Source: an uncultured Eubacteriales bacterium
Lineage (GTDB): Bacteria > Bacillota > Clostridia > Christensenellales > UBA1242
NCBI GenBank assembly: GCA_900557645.1
Contig: USSZ01000030.1
Coordinates: forward strand, 1-12,094
Direction of reading: 5' to 3'
DNA length: 12,094 bases
In this document: positions 6,532 to 11,960 of the stretch, piece by piece
Position numbering within the stretch: the first letter of the stretch is position 1
Layout of the letters: every line of letters begins with the position of its first letter
Translations under genes and position numbers: made by a program
Notes under the pieces: model-generated
What the model was told of the DNA's origin: nothing
Seen by the model: only the letters and a program-made list of their open reading frames with translations
Database searches by the model: none

Positions 6532-6768
6532 ATGTTTAATGAAAAATTTAAAATATTAAAGTGTTATTGTTACTTTAATATACTCTATTCGCAGTCAATT
6601 TTAAATAGGTATAGAAAGAAAGTAGACCATATTGAAGTTAGATATAAAAGATTAATGTATCATCATGCAACCGATAAATATCTTGTGTTTTGGGACGGAA
6701 AAGAATTTAAAAGGTTTTTGAAAGAAAATATTATTGATATAACAGAGTGCGTTGGTGGGGACACTTAA
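6532..6768 (+). CDS. Hypothetical small basic protein
   Basis: 78 aa from ATG 6532, not recognised. An in-frame TTG at 6490 would overlap the fibre gene, so ATG 6532, eight bases after the fibre stop, is preferred. Its AAGGA is rather far upstream (about 14 nt), so translation may depend on coupling. It is aromatic- and Lys/Arg-rich (NRYRKKVDHIEVRYKRLMYHH, then KYLVFWDGKEFKRFLKEN), with three Cys and no convincing membrane segment. Basic and small, it could bind nucleic acid, but no motif shows this. The 3' end enters the first hairpin of the structured gap that follows. Confidence 0.65.
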   Translation: MFNEKFKILKCYCYFNILYSQSILNRYRKKVDHIEVRYKRLMYHHATDKYLVFWDGKEFKRFLKENIIDITECVGGDT

Positions 6769-6933
6769 AAAACTACCCACTACCATAGCACAAAGTAGGA
6801 AGACCCTCGCCTATTTTGTGTTAGCCAAATCATAATTGTTAAGTCCGGAATTAATGATTATGAGAATCAATTTAATAAAACTGTAAGTCAAAGCAATGAG
6901 TCTTTGCACATATTCAATAGTTAAAGTTGAATA
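6753..6933 (+). other. Hairpin-rich intergenic region
   Basis: Several inverted repeats lie in tandem. TGGTGGG (6753-6759) pairs with CCCACTA (6776-6782), one G-T pair. A 14-bp stem at 6786-6799/6810-6823 contains two G-T wobbles and has loop AAGACCCTCG. A 13-bp stem at 6830-6842/6851-6863 contains two G-T wobbles and has loop GTCCGGAA. TATTCAA/TTGAATA is a perfect 7-bp stem at 6911-6917/6927-6933. None ends in a U-run, so they are not ordinary terminators. Wobble pairs kept in plus-strand orientation suggest that plus-strand ssDNA or RNA folds. Candidate roles are a packaging signal, a minus-strand origin or a structured mRNA leader. Confidence 0.55.
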
Positions 6934-6962
6934 AAAAAATAAGAATTAAGGAGAAGATGAAA

Positions 6963-7385
6963 ATGACAGAAGTAGTAAAATTAAGAGAAGATATTAATGA
7001 AATGGTAAAAAGTATTGAGTTTAAGAGAATTAAAACTAGATACAATTTTAGAGATGTTGCAGTTGTAACATTTTTTAACAATGAAGTTGTAGAATTTAAA
7101 GATTCTGAAGGACTTTATGATTTATTTTTGGCATATCGAAAGAGTGGAGAAACTAATTTTATAAAGTCAAAGAAGTTGGTAGAAGAATATAAAACAGGTG
7201 CTGTTGATATTATAGAAGACCAAGATGATCAAACAAATACTTATGTTTGTGTATTGTTTGAATTAACTGACGGACAGAAATATAGATTGTTCCCAGCTCG
7301 TAGATATGTTGATCGAAAGATTATTGATTTATATTACAAGTGTTTTAAAAATAATAAAAAACAAGCACAAACAGTGCAAAAATAG
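6963..7385 (+). CDS. Hypothetical protein
   Basis: 140 aa, not recognised. ATG 6963 is preferred because AAGGAG (6948-6953) lies nine bases upstream. ATG 6957 is only three bases away, and the in-frame TTG at 6927 lies inside a hairpin. The N-terminal half contains a beta-prone stretch around DVAVVTFFNNEVVEFKD, the centre is acidic (VDIIEDQDDQ), and a second strand pair precedes a helical basic tail (FELTDGQKYRLFPARRYVDRK, ending KNNKKQAQ). There is no signal peptide or membrane segment. It is the first gene after the hairpin-rich gap and shares a short operon with the 74-aa basic gene, ending at the terminator at 7625. Confidence 0.78.
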   Translation: MTEVVKLREDINEMVKSIEFKRIKTRYNFRDVAVVTFFNNEVVEFKDSEGLYDLFLAYRKSGETNFIKSKKLVEEYKTGAVDIIEDQDDQTNTYVCVLFELTDGQKYRLFPARRYVDRKIIDLYYKCFKNNKKQAQTVQK

Positions 7386-7401
7386 TTAAGGAGAGTAAAT
7401 T

Positions 7402-7626
7402 ATGTCTTATGAAGTAATTGACCCAATTACGGGTGTAAAAGTAAAGAAATATACTTTAAAAGAAAAGTATGAATATTATAAAAATAAAGCAAATTCCAAT
7501 AATTCTGTGAATAGGCAAGGCAAGAAAATAGGCTTTACAGGACGAGTTGAACTTGCGAATAAAGCAAATCGTATTAAGCGAAAAATGGGGTCAAACAAGC
7601 AAAAGTATGATTATTACAATAAATAA
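7402..7626 (+). CDS. Small, highly basic hypothetical protein
   Basis: 74 aa with strong AAGGAG upstream. It is very rich in Lys, Tyr and Asn (TLKEKYEYYKNKANSNN, then RVELANKANRIKRKMGS) with almost no hydrophobic core and no membrane segment. The repeated KYEYYKNKA/KYDYYNK motif near both ends gives it a pseudo-symmetric look. Its charge suits a protein that binds nucleic acid, perhaps coating or packaging the ssDNA, but that is inference. It is the last gene before a clear terminator, which overlaps its stop codon, and therefore ends the long rightward transcript from about 2881 or 6963. Confidence 0.72.
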   Translation: MSYEVIDPITGVKVKKYTLKEKYEYYKNKANSNNSVNRQGKKIGFTGRVELANKANRIKRKMGSNKQKYDYYNK

Positions 7627-7654
7627 AAATAACCCCTAATAAGGGGCTATTTTT
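7625..7654 (+). terminator. Rho-independent terminator
   Basis: AAAAATAACCCCT (7625-7637) pairs with AGGGGCTATTTTT (7642-7654), one A-C mismatch, around loop AATA. A GC core followed by T-rich sequence directly after the stop of the 74-aa gene is a standard intrinsic terminator. The A/T-symmetric arms could also make it work from the other side. Confidence 0.85.
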
Positions 7655-7656
7655 AT

Positions 7657-7746
7657 TGTAAGGACTAGCTCAAAATTACTAACCTGTATACTTCCTTACA
7701 TGGTTGCTACGCATTGCACAACTGTCAATTAAGACCATCCAGGTTA
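7657..7746 (+). other. Structured intergenic segment before the ATPase module
   Basis: Inverted repeats lie within 90 nt: TGTAAGGA (7657-7664) with TCCTTACA (7693-7700), and TAACCTG (7680-7686) with CAGGTTA (7740-7746), the latter enclosing ATGGT (7700-7704) with ACCAT (7734-7738). The first two sets interleave and so are alternative or pseudoknot-like. It follows a terminator and precedes a new transcription unit, so a promoter must lie here, but I cannot place it with confidence. A second folded signal or an mRNA leader is possible. Confidence 0.4.
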
Positions 7747-7773
7747 ATTTAAGTATAAAATAAGGAGTTTAAT

Positions 7774-8070
7774 ATGTCAAGAAATTTACAAAAAAAGAAT
7801 AAAGATTTAGTTAAATTGCAAGTAATGACTGCTGATAAAGTTTGGCAAAAGAATAAGAACGGAAAGTATCAAATTAATAAAAATTTGAATGTTTATGGGA
7901 AAGTTGAAAAAGGTTCTGATTGTTTTGTTACAGCAACAAATCAAAAGGGAACTAATCATCGTTTTATCGAAAATACAGTAAATTTGACTAAAAAGACTAA
8001 AAATGAAATAGTTGATAATTTCTTAAATAAAAATAAGAGGGTTGTATATTTAGTAGAACCTAAAGAATAA
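7774..8070 (+). CDS. Hypothetical small basic protein before the ATPase
   Basis: 98 aa, not recognised. AAGGAG lies about seven bases upstream. It is Lys/Asn-rich and soluble: a basic start (SRNLQKKNKDLVKLQVM), a GKYQINKNLNVYGKV stretch, a beta-like centre (GSDCFVTATNQKGTNHRF), then a basic helical tail ending RVVYLVEPKE. No membrane segment or named motif is visible. It is first in the unit with the Zot-like ATPase and stops two bases before the proposed ATPase start, implying tight coupling and perhaps joint function in DNA export or assembly. An ssDNA-binding role would suit its charge but is not shown. Confidence 0.75.
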   Translation: MSRNLQKKNKDLVKLQVMTADKVWQKNKNGKYQINKNLNVYGKVEKGSDCFVTATNQKGTNHRFIENTVNLTKKTKNEIVDNFLNKNKRVVYLVEPKE

Positions 8071-8072
8071 CT

Positions 8073-8987
8073 TTGACGATTGATTTTAAAGATTTTATCG
8101 ACTATGATAAACGAATAGGGAAAATGATAATTTCAGGCGATGAAGGGACAGGTAAGACTTTACTTTTGACAATGATAGCGATTGGAAAAATGTTGCATGG
8201 ACTTCAAGATTGTTGGAAGAGTTATAAAGTAGTGGATAGTTACAATAAATTGGGTTTTCATTTTTCTAAGAACTATAAACATTTATGTTTTGCTAATTAT
8301 GATATAAATTGTTCTGGAACCCATATTCCAGATAGAAAAGTATATCGTTGTAATCCCTATCGTTTAGGTTTGTTTGACAAGTTATTTGAAACTGACTTTT
8401 TTCCACCTTATTCATTGTTTTGTATTACTGAAGCTTATAATGTGTTTAATGCTTATCTTTATAATAAGTTTAGAGATTCATTTAAAGGATATATTAAAAC
8501 ATCTAGGCATGGTAAATATGATATGGTTTTAGATACTCAATATTTTGGTGATATTTGCACAATGTTTAGAAGAATAACCAATCGATTTATTCTTTTACAA
8601 GGTGATGTAGAGATGTTAAAGGATAAGGAAGGTATAGTAATCGGACATAAATTACATATAACAGAATGGAAAAGCAATAGAGATGTTGAGTATTTTGAAT
8701 CATCTTCGGTGAAGAAAAATTGTAAAGAATATGATTTGATAATTCATAAGTGCCTTTTTAAAAATTATGATACTGAATTTTGTAAATACTTGCATTTATT
8801 AGGTAGAGAAAATCAAGATTTTTTGATAGAAAATTTTCAGAAAATAGAAAAAATTGAAGATTTAGATAATTTTGGTGAAGAATTTGGAATGATTCCACCT
8901 GAAGGGTTTTTTATTGATGGTAAAAAACAAAAAGAGAATGAAATTGTAAAAGTCGATGAAAAACTAGAAGAAAATGATATTTTTTAG
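8073..8987 (+). CDS. Zot/pI-like P-loop ATPase (FtsK/HerA type), putative virion assembly/DNA export motor
   Basis: 304 aa. Walker A is GDEGTGKT at 22-29, on a short strand (KMIIS). The Walker B position (about 114-121, SLFCITEAY, then NVFNAY) has Thr before the Glu instead of Asp. RHGKYDMVLDTQ (145-156) matches the Zot family's H-G-x-D-x-x-x-x-T-Q region with the sensor Gln, and RRITNRFILL follows as in Zot proteins. Filamentous-phage pI/Zot ATPases drive particle extrusion through the inner membrane and usually carry a membrane segment after the ATPase domain. None is visible here; the ~100-residue tail is acidic and soluble. The start is TTG 8073, two bases after the previous stop, with no clear ribosome binding site. 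ATG 8124 would remove most of the first strand. The family call is firm at fold level; the assembly role is inferred. Confidence 0.85.
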   Translation: MTIDFKDFIDYDKRIGKMIISGDEGTGKTLLLTMIAIGKMLHGLQDCWKSYKVVDSYNKLGFHFSKNYKHLCFANYDINCSGTHIPDRKVYRCNPYRLGLFDKLFETDFFPPYSLFCITEAYNVFNAYLYNKFRDSFKGYIKTSRHGKYDMVLDTQYFGDICTMFRRITNRFILLQGDVEMLKDKEGIVIGHKLHITEWKSNRDVEYFESSSVKKNCKEYDLIIHKCLFKNYDTEFCKYLHLLGRENQDFLIENFQKIEKIEDLDNFGEEFGMIPPEGFFIDGKKQKENEIVKVDEKLEENDIF

Positions 8988-8996
8988 GAGAAAAAA

Positions 8997-9365
8997 ATGG
9001 AAGAAGATAAATTTTATAATTCAGAAATTTCTATGAAGCGCTTAAAGAATAAAGGTCGATTGATAGATGATTGTATATTGCTTTTTTGTGGACTTTCAGA
9101 GAAACGGGAAGTATTACCAAGATCATTTCGTAGAAAATGTGAAAAAACAATTCTTCGAGATTTTAGGAAAGGTTTGCAAATTATAAATAAAAAAATACCA
9201 GTATACATTGAAATGCCTCAATTAAAAAGTGTAGGTAATGGAATGTATCGAGAGATAGACTCAAAGACAAAAGAACCTGTTAGCAATGAGATAACAGTTT
9301 CTTCATTTGATAGCCAAATAGAATCAGATATGAAAAAGGTTATTGATTATAAATCGGAAGATTGA
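8997..9365 (+). CDS. Hypothetical protein after the ATPase
   Basis: 122 aa, not recognised. AGGAG lies seven bases before the ATG, nine bases after the ATPase stop, so the two genes are cotranscribed. The N-terminal two thirds are basic and helical (MKRLKNKGRLIDD, then PRSFRRKCEKTILRDFRKGLQ). The C-terminal third is acidic and probably disordered (SKTKEPVSNEI, ending KVIDYKSED). There is no signal peptide and only a short hydrophobic patch (CILLFCGL), too short for a span. It is the last gene before the origin, so it could assist the ATPase or act in replication. The sequence does not decide. Confidence 0.75.
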   Translation: MEEDKFYNSEISMKRLKNKGRLIDDCILLFCGLSEKREVLPRSFRRKCEKTILRDFRKGLQIINKKIPVYIEMPQLKSVGNGMYREIDSKTKEPVSNEITVSSFDSQIESDMKKVIDYKSED

Positions 9366-9400
9366 GATTAAAAGTGATTGGATAACAGTCATAACCATGT

Positions 9401-9561
9401 GGGAATGTGGGTTACTCTCCAGGAGAGTTATCCACATTTCCAGTAAACTGTGGGTTAGTGGTAAAGTTTTAACTTTTCCACTTATCCATAGTTTACCGTG
9501 AGCATGGCGGTATTGTTTGAAATGTGGTAAAGTCAACGACTTTTCCATATTTCAACAATAC
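9401..9561 (+). repeat. Three related imperfect hairpins upstream of the origin
   Basis: Hairpin 1: 9401-9420 with 9422-9441. Hairpin 2: 9443-9461 with 9478-9496, inner stem AAAGT/ACTTT. Hairpin 3: 9510-9534 with 9538-9561. The left arms share (A/C)TGTGGGTTA or ATGTGGTAA. The right arms share TTATCCACA, TTATCCATA or TTTTCCATA. Arms of 17-24 bp contain G-T wobbles and a T-T mismatch at equivalent places. Wobble pairing exists only if the plus strand folds; the minus strand would have A-C mismatches. They lie in a 378-nt gene-free region with the replication stem-loop and are candidate single-strand or initiator-binding elements of the origin. Confidence 0.75.
9428..9436 (+). promoter_or_regulatory. 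DnaA box in hairpin 1
   Basis: TTATCCACA is an exact match to the bacterial DnaA-box consensus. One-mismatch TTATCCATA lies at 9482-9490. The opposite arms carry TGTGGGTTA, two mismatches from the reverse complement. This suggests host DnaA may take part in replication or repress transcription here. Confidence 0.5.
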
Positions 9562-9605
9562 ATAATCCTTATGAAAAAGCCGGTAAATACTATGAAACTT
9601 ATTAA

Positions 9606-9654
9606 GGAACGCAGAGCCTAAAAGTATAGTATTACCTTTTAGGCTCTGCGTTCC
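9606..9654 (+). other. ori: Rolling-circle origin: CRESS-type stem-loop with nonanucleotide TAGTATTAC
   Basis: GGAACGCAGAGCCTAAAAG (9606-9624) pairs perfectly over 19 bp with CTTTTAGGCTCTGCGTTCC (9636-9654). The 11-nt loop TATAGTATTAC ends in TAGTATTAC (9627-9635), the nonanucleotide of circovirus origins (consensus NANTATTAC across CRESS-DNA viruses). Established knowledge: Rep nicks between T7 and A8 of the nonamer, here between 9633 and 9634, to start rolling-circle replication. The stem-loop lies 89 bp before the CRESS-type rep gene. Its perfect GC-containing stem stands out from the surrounding AT-rich sequence. There is no U-run, so it is not a terminator. Confidence 0.95.
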
Positions 9655-9687
9655 ACGGGAATTGCTTTATTTATAAGGGTTATAGCG

Positions 9688-9722
9688 ATTTTTTATAAAA
9701 AATAGTTAAGAGCACTGCGTTC
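9688..9722 (+). promoter_or_regulatory. Palindrome and putative Rep-binding repeat between ori and rep
   Basis: ATTTTTTATAAAAAAT (9688-9703) is a perfect 16-nt palindrome. CTGCGTTC (9715-9722) repeats the octamer at 9646-9653 in the right arm of the origin stem, which is also present inverted as GAACGCAG in the left arm. Repeats of a stem sequence next to the origin are how many CRESS Reps recognise their own origin. Lying just before rep, they could also let Rep control its own gene. The rep promoter must be in this stretch but is not obvious. Confidence 0.45.
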
Positions 9723-9743
9723 TGTAAATTAATGAGGGTTATT

Positions 9744-10799
9744 ATGAAATTTTTGAAATCAGAGATTGAAGAGTTTGAAGTTTATGAAGAAAATGAAAGA
9801 GAGCATAATGCAGAGAAAAGGAATTCAAGAGGTCGTTGTTGGGTTGGCACTTGGAATAATCCAAAAATGACAGATGAAGAATTTCAAAAGCATTGGCAAG
9901 ATTTATATGATTCAGAAATATTGCAATTTGCAGTTTTTCAAAGAGAGAAAGGTGAAGAAAAAGGGACTATTCATTTTCAGTTTTTTGTAAATTTTCGAAC
10001 ACCTCAGTATTTTAGCAAATTAAAAACTTCATTAATTCCTGCAGGATGTCATTTTGCTCCTATGATTAGTTCTGCTGTTCGGTGTAGAGAATATTGTTCA
10101 AAAGTAGATACTCGAGTTTCTGGACCTTATGAAGTTGGTGAATTTGAAGAAGAACGGCAAAGGACTGATTTAGCAAGAGCAATTAAAATGATTGATGAGG
10201 GAGTATCTTTTGAAATGGTTTGTAAAATATTTCCTTCACAGACATTGCAGTATGGTCGACAATTAAAAGAACGAGAAAAAATGGTTCTTCAGGAGAGTCA
10301 AGAGAATGTATTTAGACAATTAAGTGTTACATATATTTATGGTCCACCTGGTATTGGAAAGACTAAGGAAGTTATGGAAAAGTATGGTGGATATAGTAAT
10401 GTTTATAGAGTAACATTTTATGATAATAGAGCATTTGATGCGTATAAAAAGCAAGATGTCATTTTATTTGATGAGTTTAGAAGTTCATTTAAAATTACTG
10501 ATATGTTAAATTATTTAGATGGATATCCTTTACAACTTCCTTGTAGATACAATGATAAGATAGCAGTTTATACAAAAGTTTATATTGTTTCAAATATACC
10601 TCTTTCAAAACAATATTTAAAGATACAGGAAGAAGAGCCAGAAACTTATCAGGCACTATTAAGAAGAATTCATAATGTGATTAGAATTGATAGTAATAAA
10701 ATGAAACATATAGAAAAACAATCTGGAGTAATTCAAGAAAAAATGGATATAGACGAAATAGCATTGCAACCAGTAGAAGATGATAATTTACCATTTTAG
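9744..10799 (+). CDS. rep: CRESS-DNA-type replication initiator (HUH endonuclease + SF3 helicase)
   Basis: 351 aa. ATG 9744 is chosen because GAGGG lies five bases upstream; an in-frame ATG at 9732 has none. HUH endonuclease: motif I VGTWNNP (34-40), motif II HFQFFVNF (77-84, the HxQ form found in circovirus/geminivirus-type Reps), motif III CREYCSK with nucleophile Tyr117 and Lys120. SF3 helicase: Walker A GPPGIGKT (200-207), Walker B ILFDEF (240-245), motif C VYIVSNIP with Asn284, and ALLRRI (305-310) as the arginine-finger region. It should nick the loop of the stem-loop at 9606-9654, stay linked to the 5' end through Tyr117 and unwind the circle. This domain order and length match eukaryotic CRESS-DNA virus and bacterial pCRESS-plasmid Reps. 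The single catalytic Tyr separates it from two-Tyr Rep families such as phiX174 gpA. The C-terminal ~30 residues are acidic. Confidence 0.96.
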   Translation: MKFLKSEIEEFEVYEENEREHNAEKRNSRGRCWVGTWNNPKMTDEEFQKHWQDLYDSEILQFAVFQREKGEEKGTIHFQFFVNFRTPQYFSKLKTSLIPAGCHFAPMISSAVRCREYCSKVDTRVSGPYEVGEFEEERQRTDLARAIKMIDEGVSFEMVCKIFPSQTLQYGRQLKEREKMVLQESQENVFRQLSVTYIYGPPGIGKTKEVMEKYGGYSNVYRVTFYDNRAFDAYKKQDVILFDEFRSSFKITDMLNYLDGYPLQLPCRYNDKIAVYTKVYIVSNIPLSKQYLKIQEEEPETYQALLRRIHNVIRIDSNKMKHIEKQSGVIQEKMDIDEIALQPVEDDNLPF

Positions 10800-10814
10800 A
10801 AAAAGGGGGAATAA

Positions 10815-11189
10815 GTGAAAAATTTTTTATTTATAAAAGGACGAAAATATAAATTAAAAGTGGTTTCAGTAATCGATAATGATAGTAATGTAGTAGGTAT
10901 GTGTTATAAAAAAGAACATTTAATAAAAGTTGTAAAAGATAATAACATGGAAGAATCGTTGAAAACAATAATACATGAATTATTACATGCTTATATATAT
11001 GAGTGTGGTTTAAAAGATGATTCTTCAAATGAAGATGTTGTAGTATATCTTGAATTAAATTTTTTACCGTTTTTATTAACATTTTTAAATGGAATAAAAA
11101 TAGTTTATCCAAACAAAGAAGAAGATATTTATAGAATTAAGTATTTAATTTATAAATTGTTCGATGTAAAAGAAAGAGATTTTTATTAA
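10815..11189 (+). CDS. Small putative zinc metallopeptidase (HELLH)
   Basis: 124 aa from GTG 10815, after a purine-rich AAAAAGGGGGA. HELLHAYIYECGL (54-66) carries the HExxH zinc-binding and catalytic signature of gluzincin-like peptidases, placed in a helix as in phage and plasmid SprT/ImmA-like proteins. Glu73 (SSNEDVVVYLE) or Glu80 is a possible third ligand. The N-terminal ~45 residues form a small beta domain (KGRKYKLKVVSV, SNVVGMCYKKEHLIKVV). No signal peptide is present, so it acts in the cytoplasm. It follows rep by 15 bp and is likely cotranscribed. ImmA-type proteases cleave phage repressors in some elements; here that could mean relief of the XRE repressor, but this is speculation. 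A non-enzymatic metal-binding protein is possible. Confidence 0.78.
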   Translation: MKNFLFIKGRKYKLKVVSVIDNDSNVVGMCYKKEHLIKVVKDNNMEESLKTIIHELLHAYIYECGLKDDSSNEDVVVYLELNFLPFLLTFLNGIKIVYPNKEEDIYRIKYLIYKLFDVKERDFY

Positions 11190-11202
11190 AAGTGAGGGGA
11201 AA

Positions 11203-11391
11203 ATGAGTAAAAGAACTTATGAAGAATATATAGAAAATGATTGTCATCCTGTTGGATACAATGAGCCTTGTCAATCTTATTTATTCGGACAAACAAGCGT
11301 TGATTTACTTTTAGATAGAATCGACCAACTCAAACAACAACTAGAAGAAAAAGACAAAGAAATTGCAAGATATAAGCAAGAACTTGAATAA
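11203..11391 (+). CDS. Coiled-coil hypothetical protein, probably truncated
   Basis: 62 aa, GAGGGG ribosome binding site before ATG. The N-terminal half contains THR-TYR-GLU-rich and Cys-containing sequence (TYEEYIENDCHPVGYNEPC) and the C-terminal half is a coiled coil (LLLDRIDQLKQQLEEKDKEI). The TAA at 11389-11391 interrupts a frame that stays open for another 75 codons and keeps the same helical character, so the original gene was probably 11203-11619 (about 138 aa). It lies in the post-rep operon. No function is recognised. Confidence 0.7.
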   Translation: MSKRTYEEYIENDCHPVGYNEPCQSYLFGQTSVDLLLDRIDQLKQQLEEKDKEIARYKQELE

Positions 11392-11619
11392 ACTAATGCT
11401 GGATATGATTTTATATATGAGCAGAGTGGGGAAACAATAAATGAGTTAAAACGACTCGCAATTGATGAATTTGAAAAAATGAATGGAATTTTGTCTGATA
11501 TAATTATTGAAGTTACGAAAGATGAATTTGATTTAGATAGACTTTGCTATTTAGAAGAAATTTCTGCAAAGTTTTGTGAAAAAATTCAAGAGAAAATCAA
11601 AGATTTGAGGTTATTGTAG
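11392..11619 (+). pseudogene. In-frame continuation after the TAA of the coiled-coil gene
   Basis: Directly after TAA 11389-11391, the same frame reads 75 sense codons to TAG 11617-11619: TNAGYDFIYEQSGETINEL and so on, with SAKFCEKIQEKIKDLRLL at the end. The composition is typical of coding sequence in this window and continues the coiled coil. The first in-frame ATG is at 11479 and has no ribosome binding site. The simplest reading is one gene split by a single nonsense change (for example AAA or CAA to TAA). Alternatives are stop readthrough, a sequencing error, or a short product from ATG 11479. Confidence 0.55.
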
Positions 11620-11620
11620 T

Positions 11621-11914
11621 ATGATGTTTTTTGTAATCGTTGTTTTTCTGTTTTTAATTTTTTTAGGACCAATAATAGATTATTTTGTTTATGAATTTGA
11701 TTTTTCAAGATTAATAAACATTAGGTTGGGTTATTTGTATCATCGAAAATATAAATTGTTGAATATAGTTTTATCCTTAAAAGAAAAGGTAAAGATTAGT
11801 TTTAAAAATAAACAGTTTGATAAATTAGAAAGAAAAGTTGATAAAATATTAAAGGAATATGAAAAGGTTTGTAGTCAAATTAAGAAATTAAAGATTATAA
11901 AAAAGACTAGATAA
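11621..11914 (+). CDS. Small basic membrane protein
   Basis: 97 aa. ATG 11621 lies one base after the preceding TAG, with TTGAGG about ten bases upstream, so it is translationally coupled. An ATG follows immediately at 11624. A hydrophobic N-terminus of about 20 residues (FFVIVVFLFLIFLGPIIDYF) forms one membrane anchor. The rest is strongly basic and helical (YLYHRKYKLLNIV, then KLERKVDKILKEYEKV, ending KKLKIIKKTR), expected to lie in the cytoplasm. It is the last rightward gene and its stop overlaps the terminator. A membrane-tethered basic coiled coil could link DNA or a partner protein to the membrane; the sequence gives no named family. Confidence 0.75.
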   Translation: MMFFVIVVFLFLIFLGPIIDYFVYEFDFSRLINIRLGYLYHRKYKLLNIVLSLKEKVKISFKNKQFDKLERKVDKILKEYEKVCSQIKKLKIIKKTR

Positions 11915-11928
11915 TTCTAGTCTTTTTT
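11899..11928 (+). terminator. Strong rho-independent terminator ending the rightward genes
   Basis: AAAAAAGACTAGA (11899-11911) pairs perfectly over 13 bp with TCTAGTCTTTTTT (11916-11928) around loop TAAT. A GACTAGA core followed by six T, overlapping the stop of the last gene, makes a textbook intrinsic terminator. The A-run makes it bidirectional, which would also shield the element from transcription entering from the right. Confidence 0.92.
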
Positions 11929-11960
11929 GGTTAGATTGATAATAGTTCTTCAATAAATTT

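Noticed and set aside
8073..8987. Zonula occludens toxin activity
   Set aside because: Similarity is to the ATPase domain of the Zot/pI family. The toxin peptide is a C-terminal feature of one Vibrio protein and is not seen here.
9324..9548. Minus-strand 74-codon open reading frame across the origin hairpins
   Set aside because: It is produced by the inverted repeats and overlaps the 122-aa gene. The codon pattern follows the hairpins and there is no separate gene evidence.
9606..9654. Transcription terminator
   Set aside because: The perfect hairpin lacks a following U-run and carries the CRESS nonanucleotide in its loop next to rep; an origin is the better reading.
10831..11112. Minus-strand open frame opposite the metallopeptidase gene
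   Set aside because: His/Leu/Tyr-rich antisense shadow; the plus strand has the HELLH motif and operon spacing.
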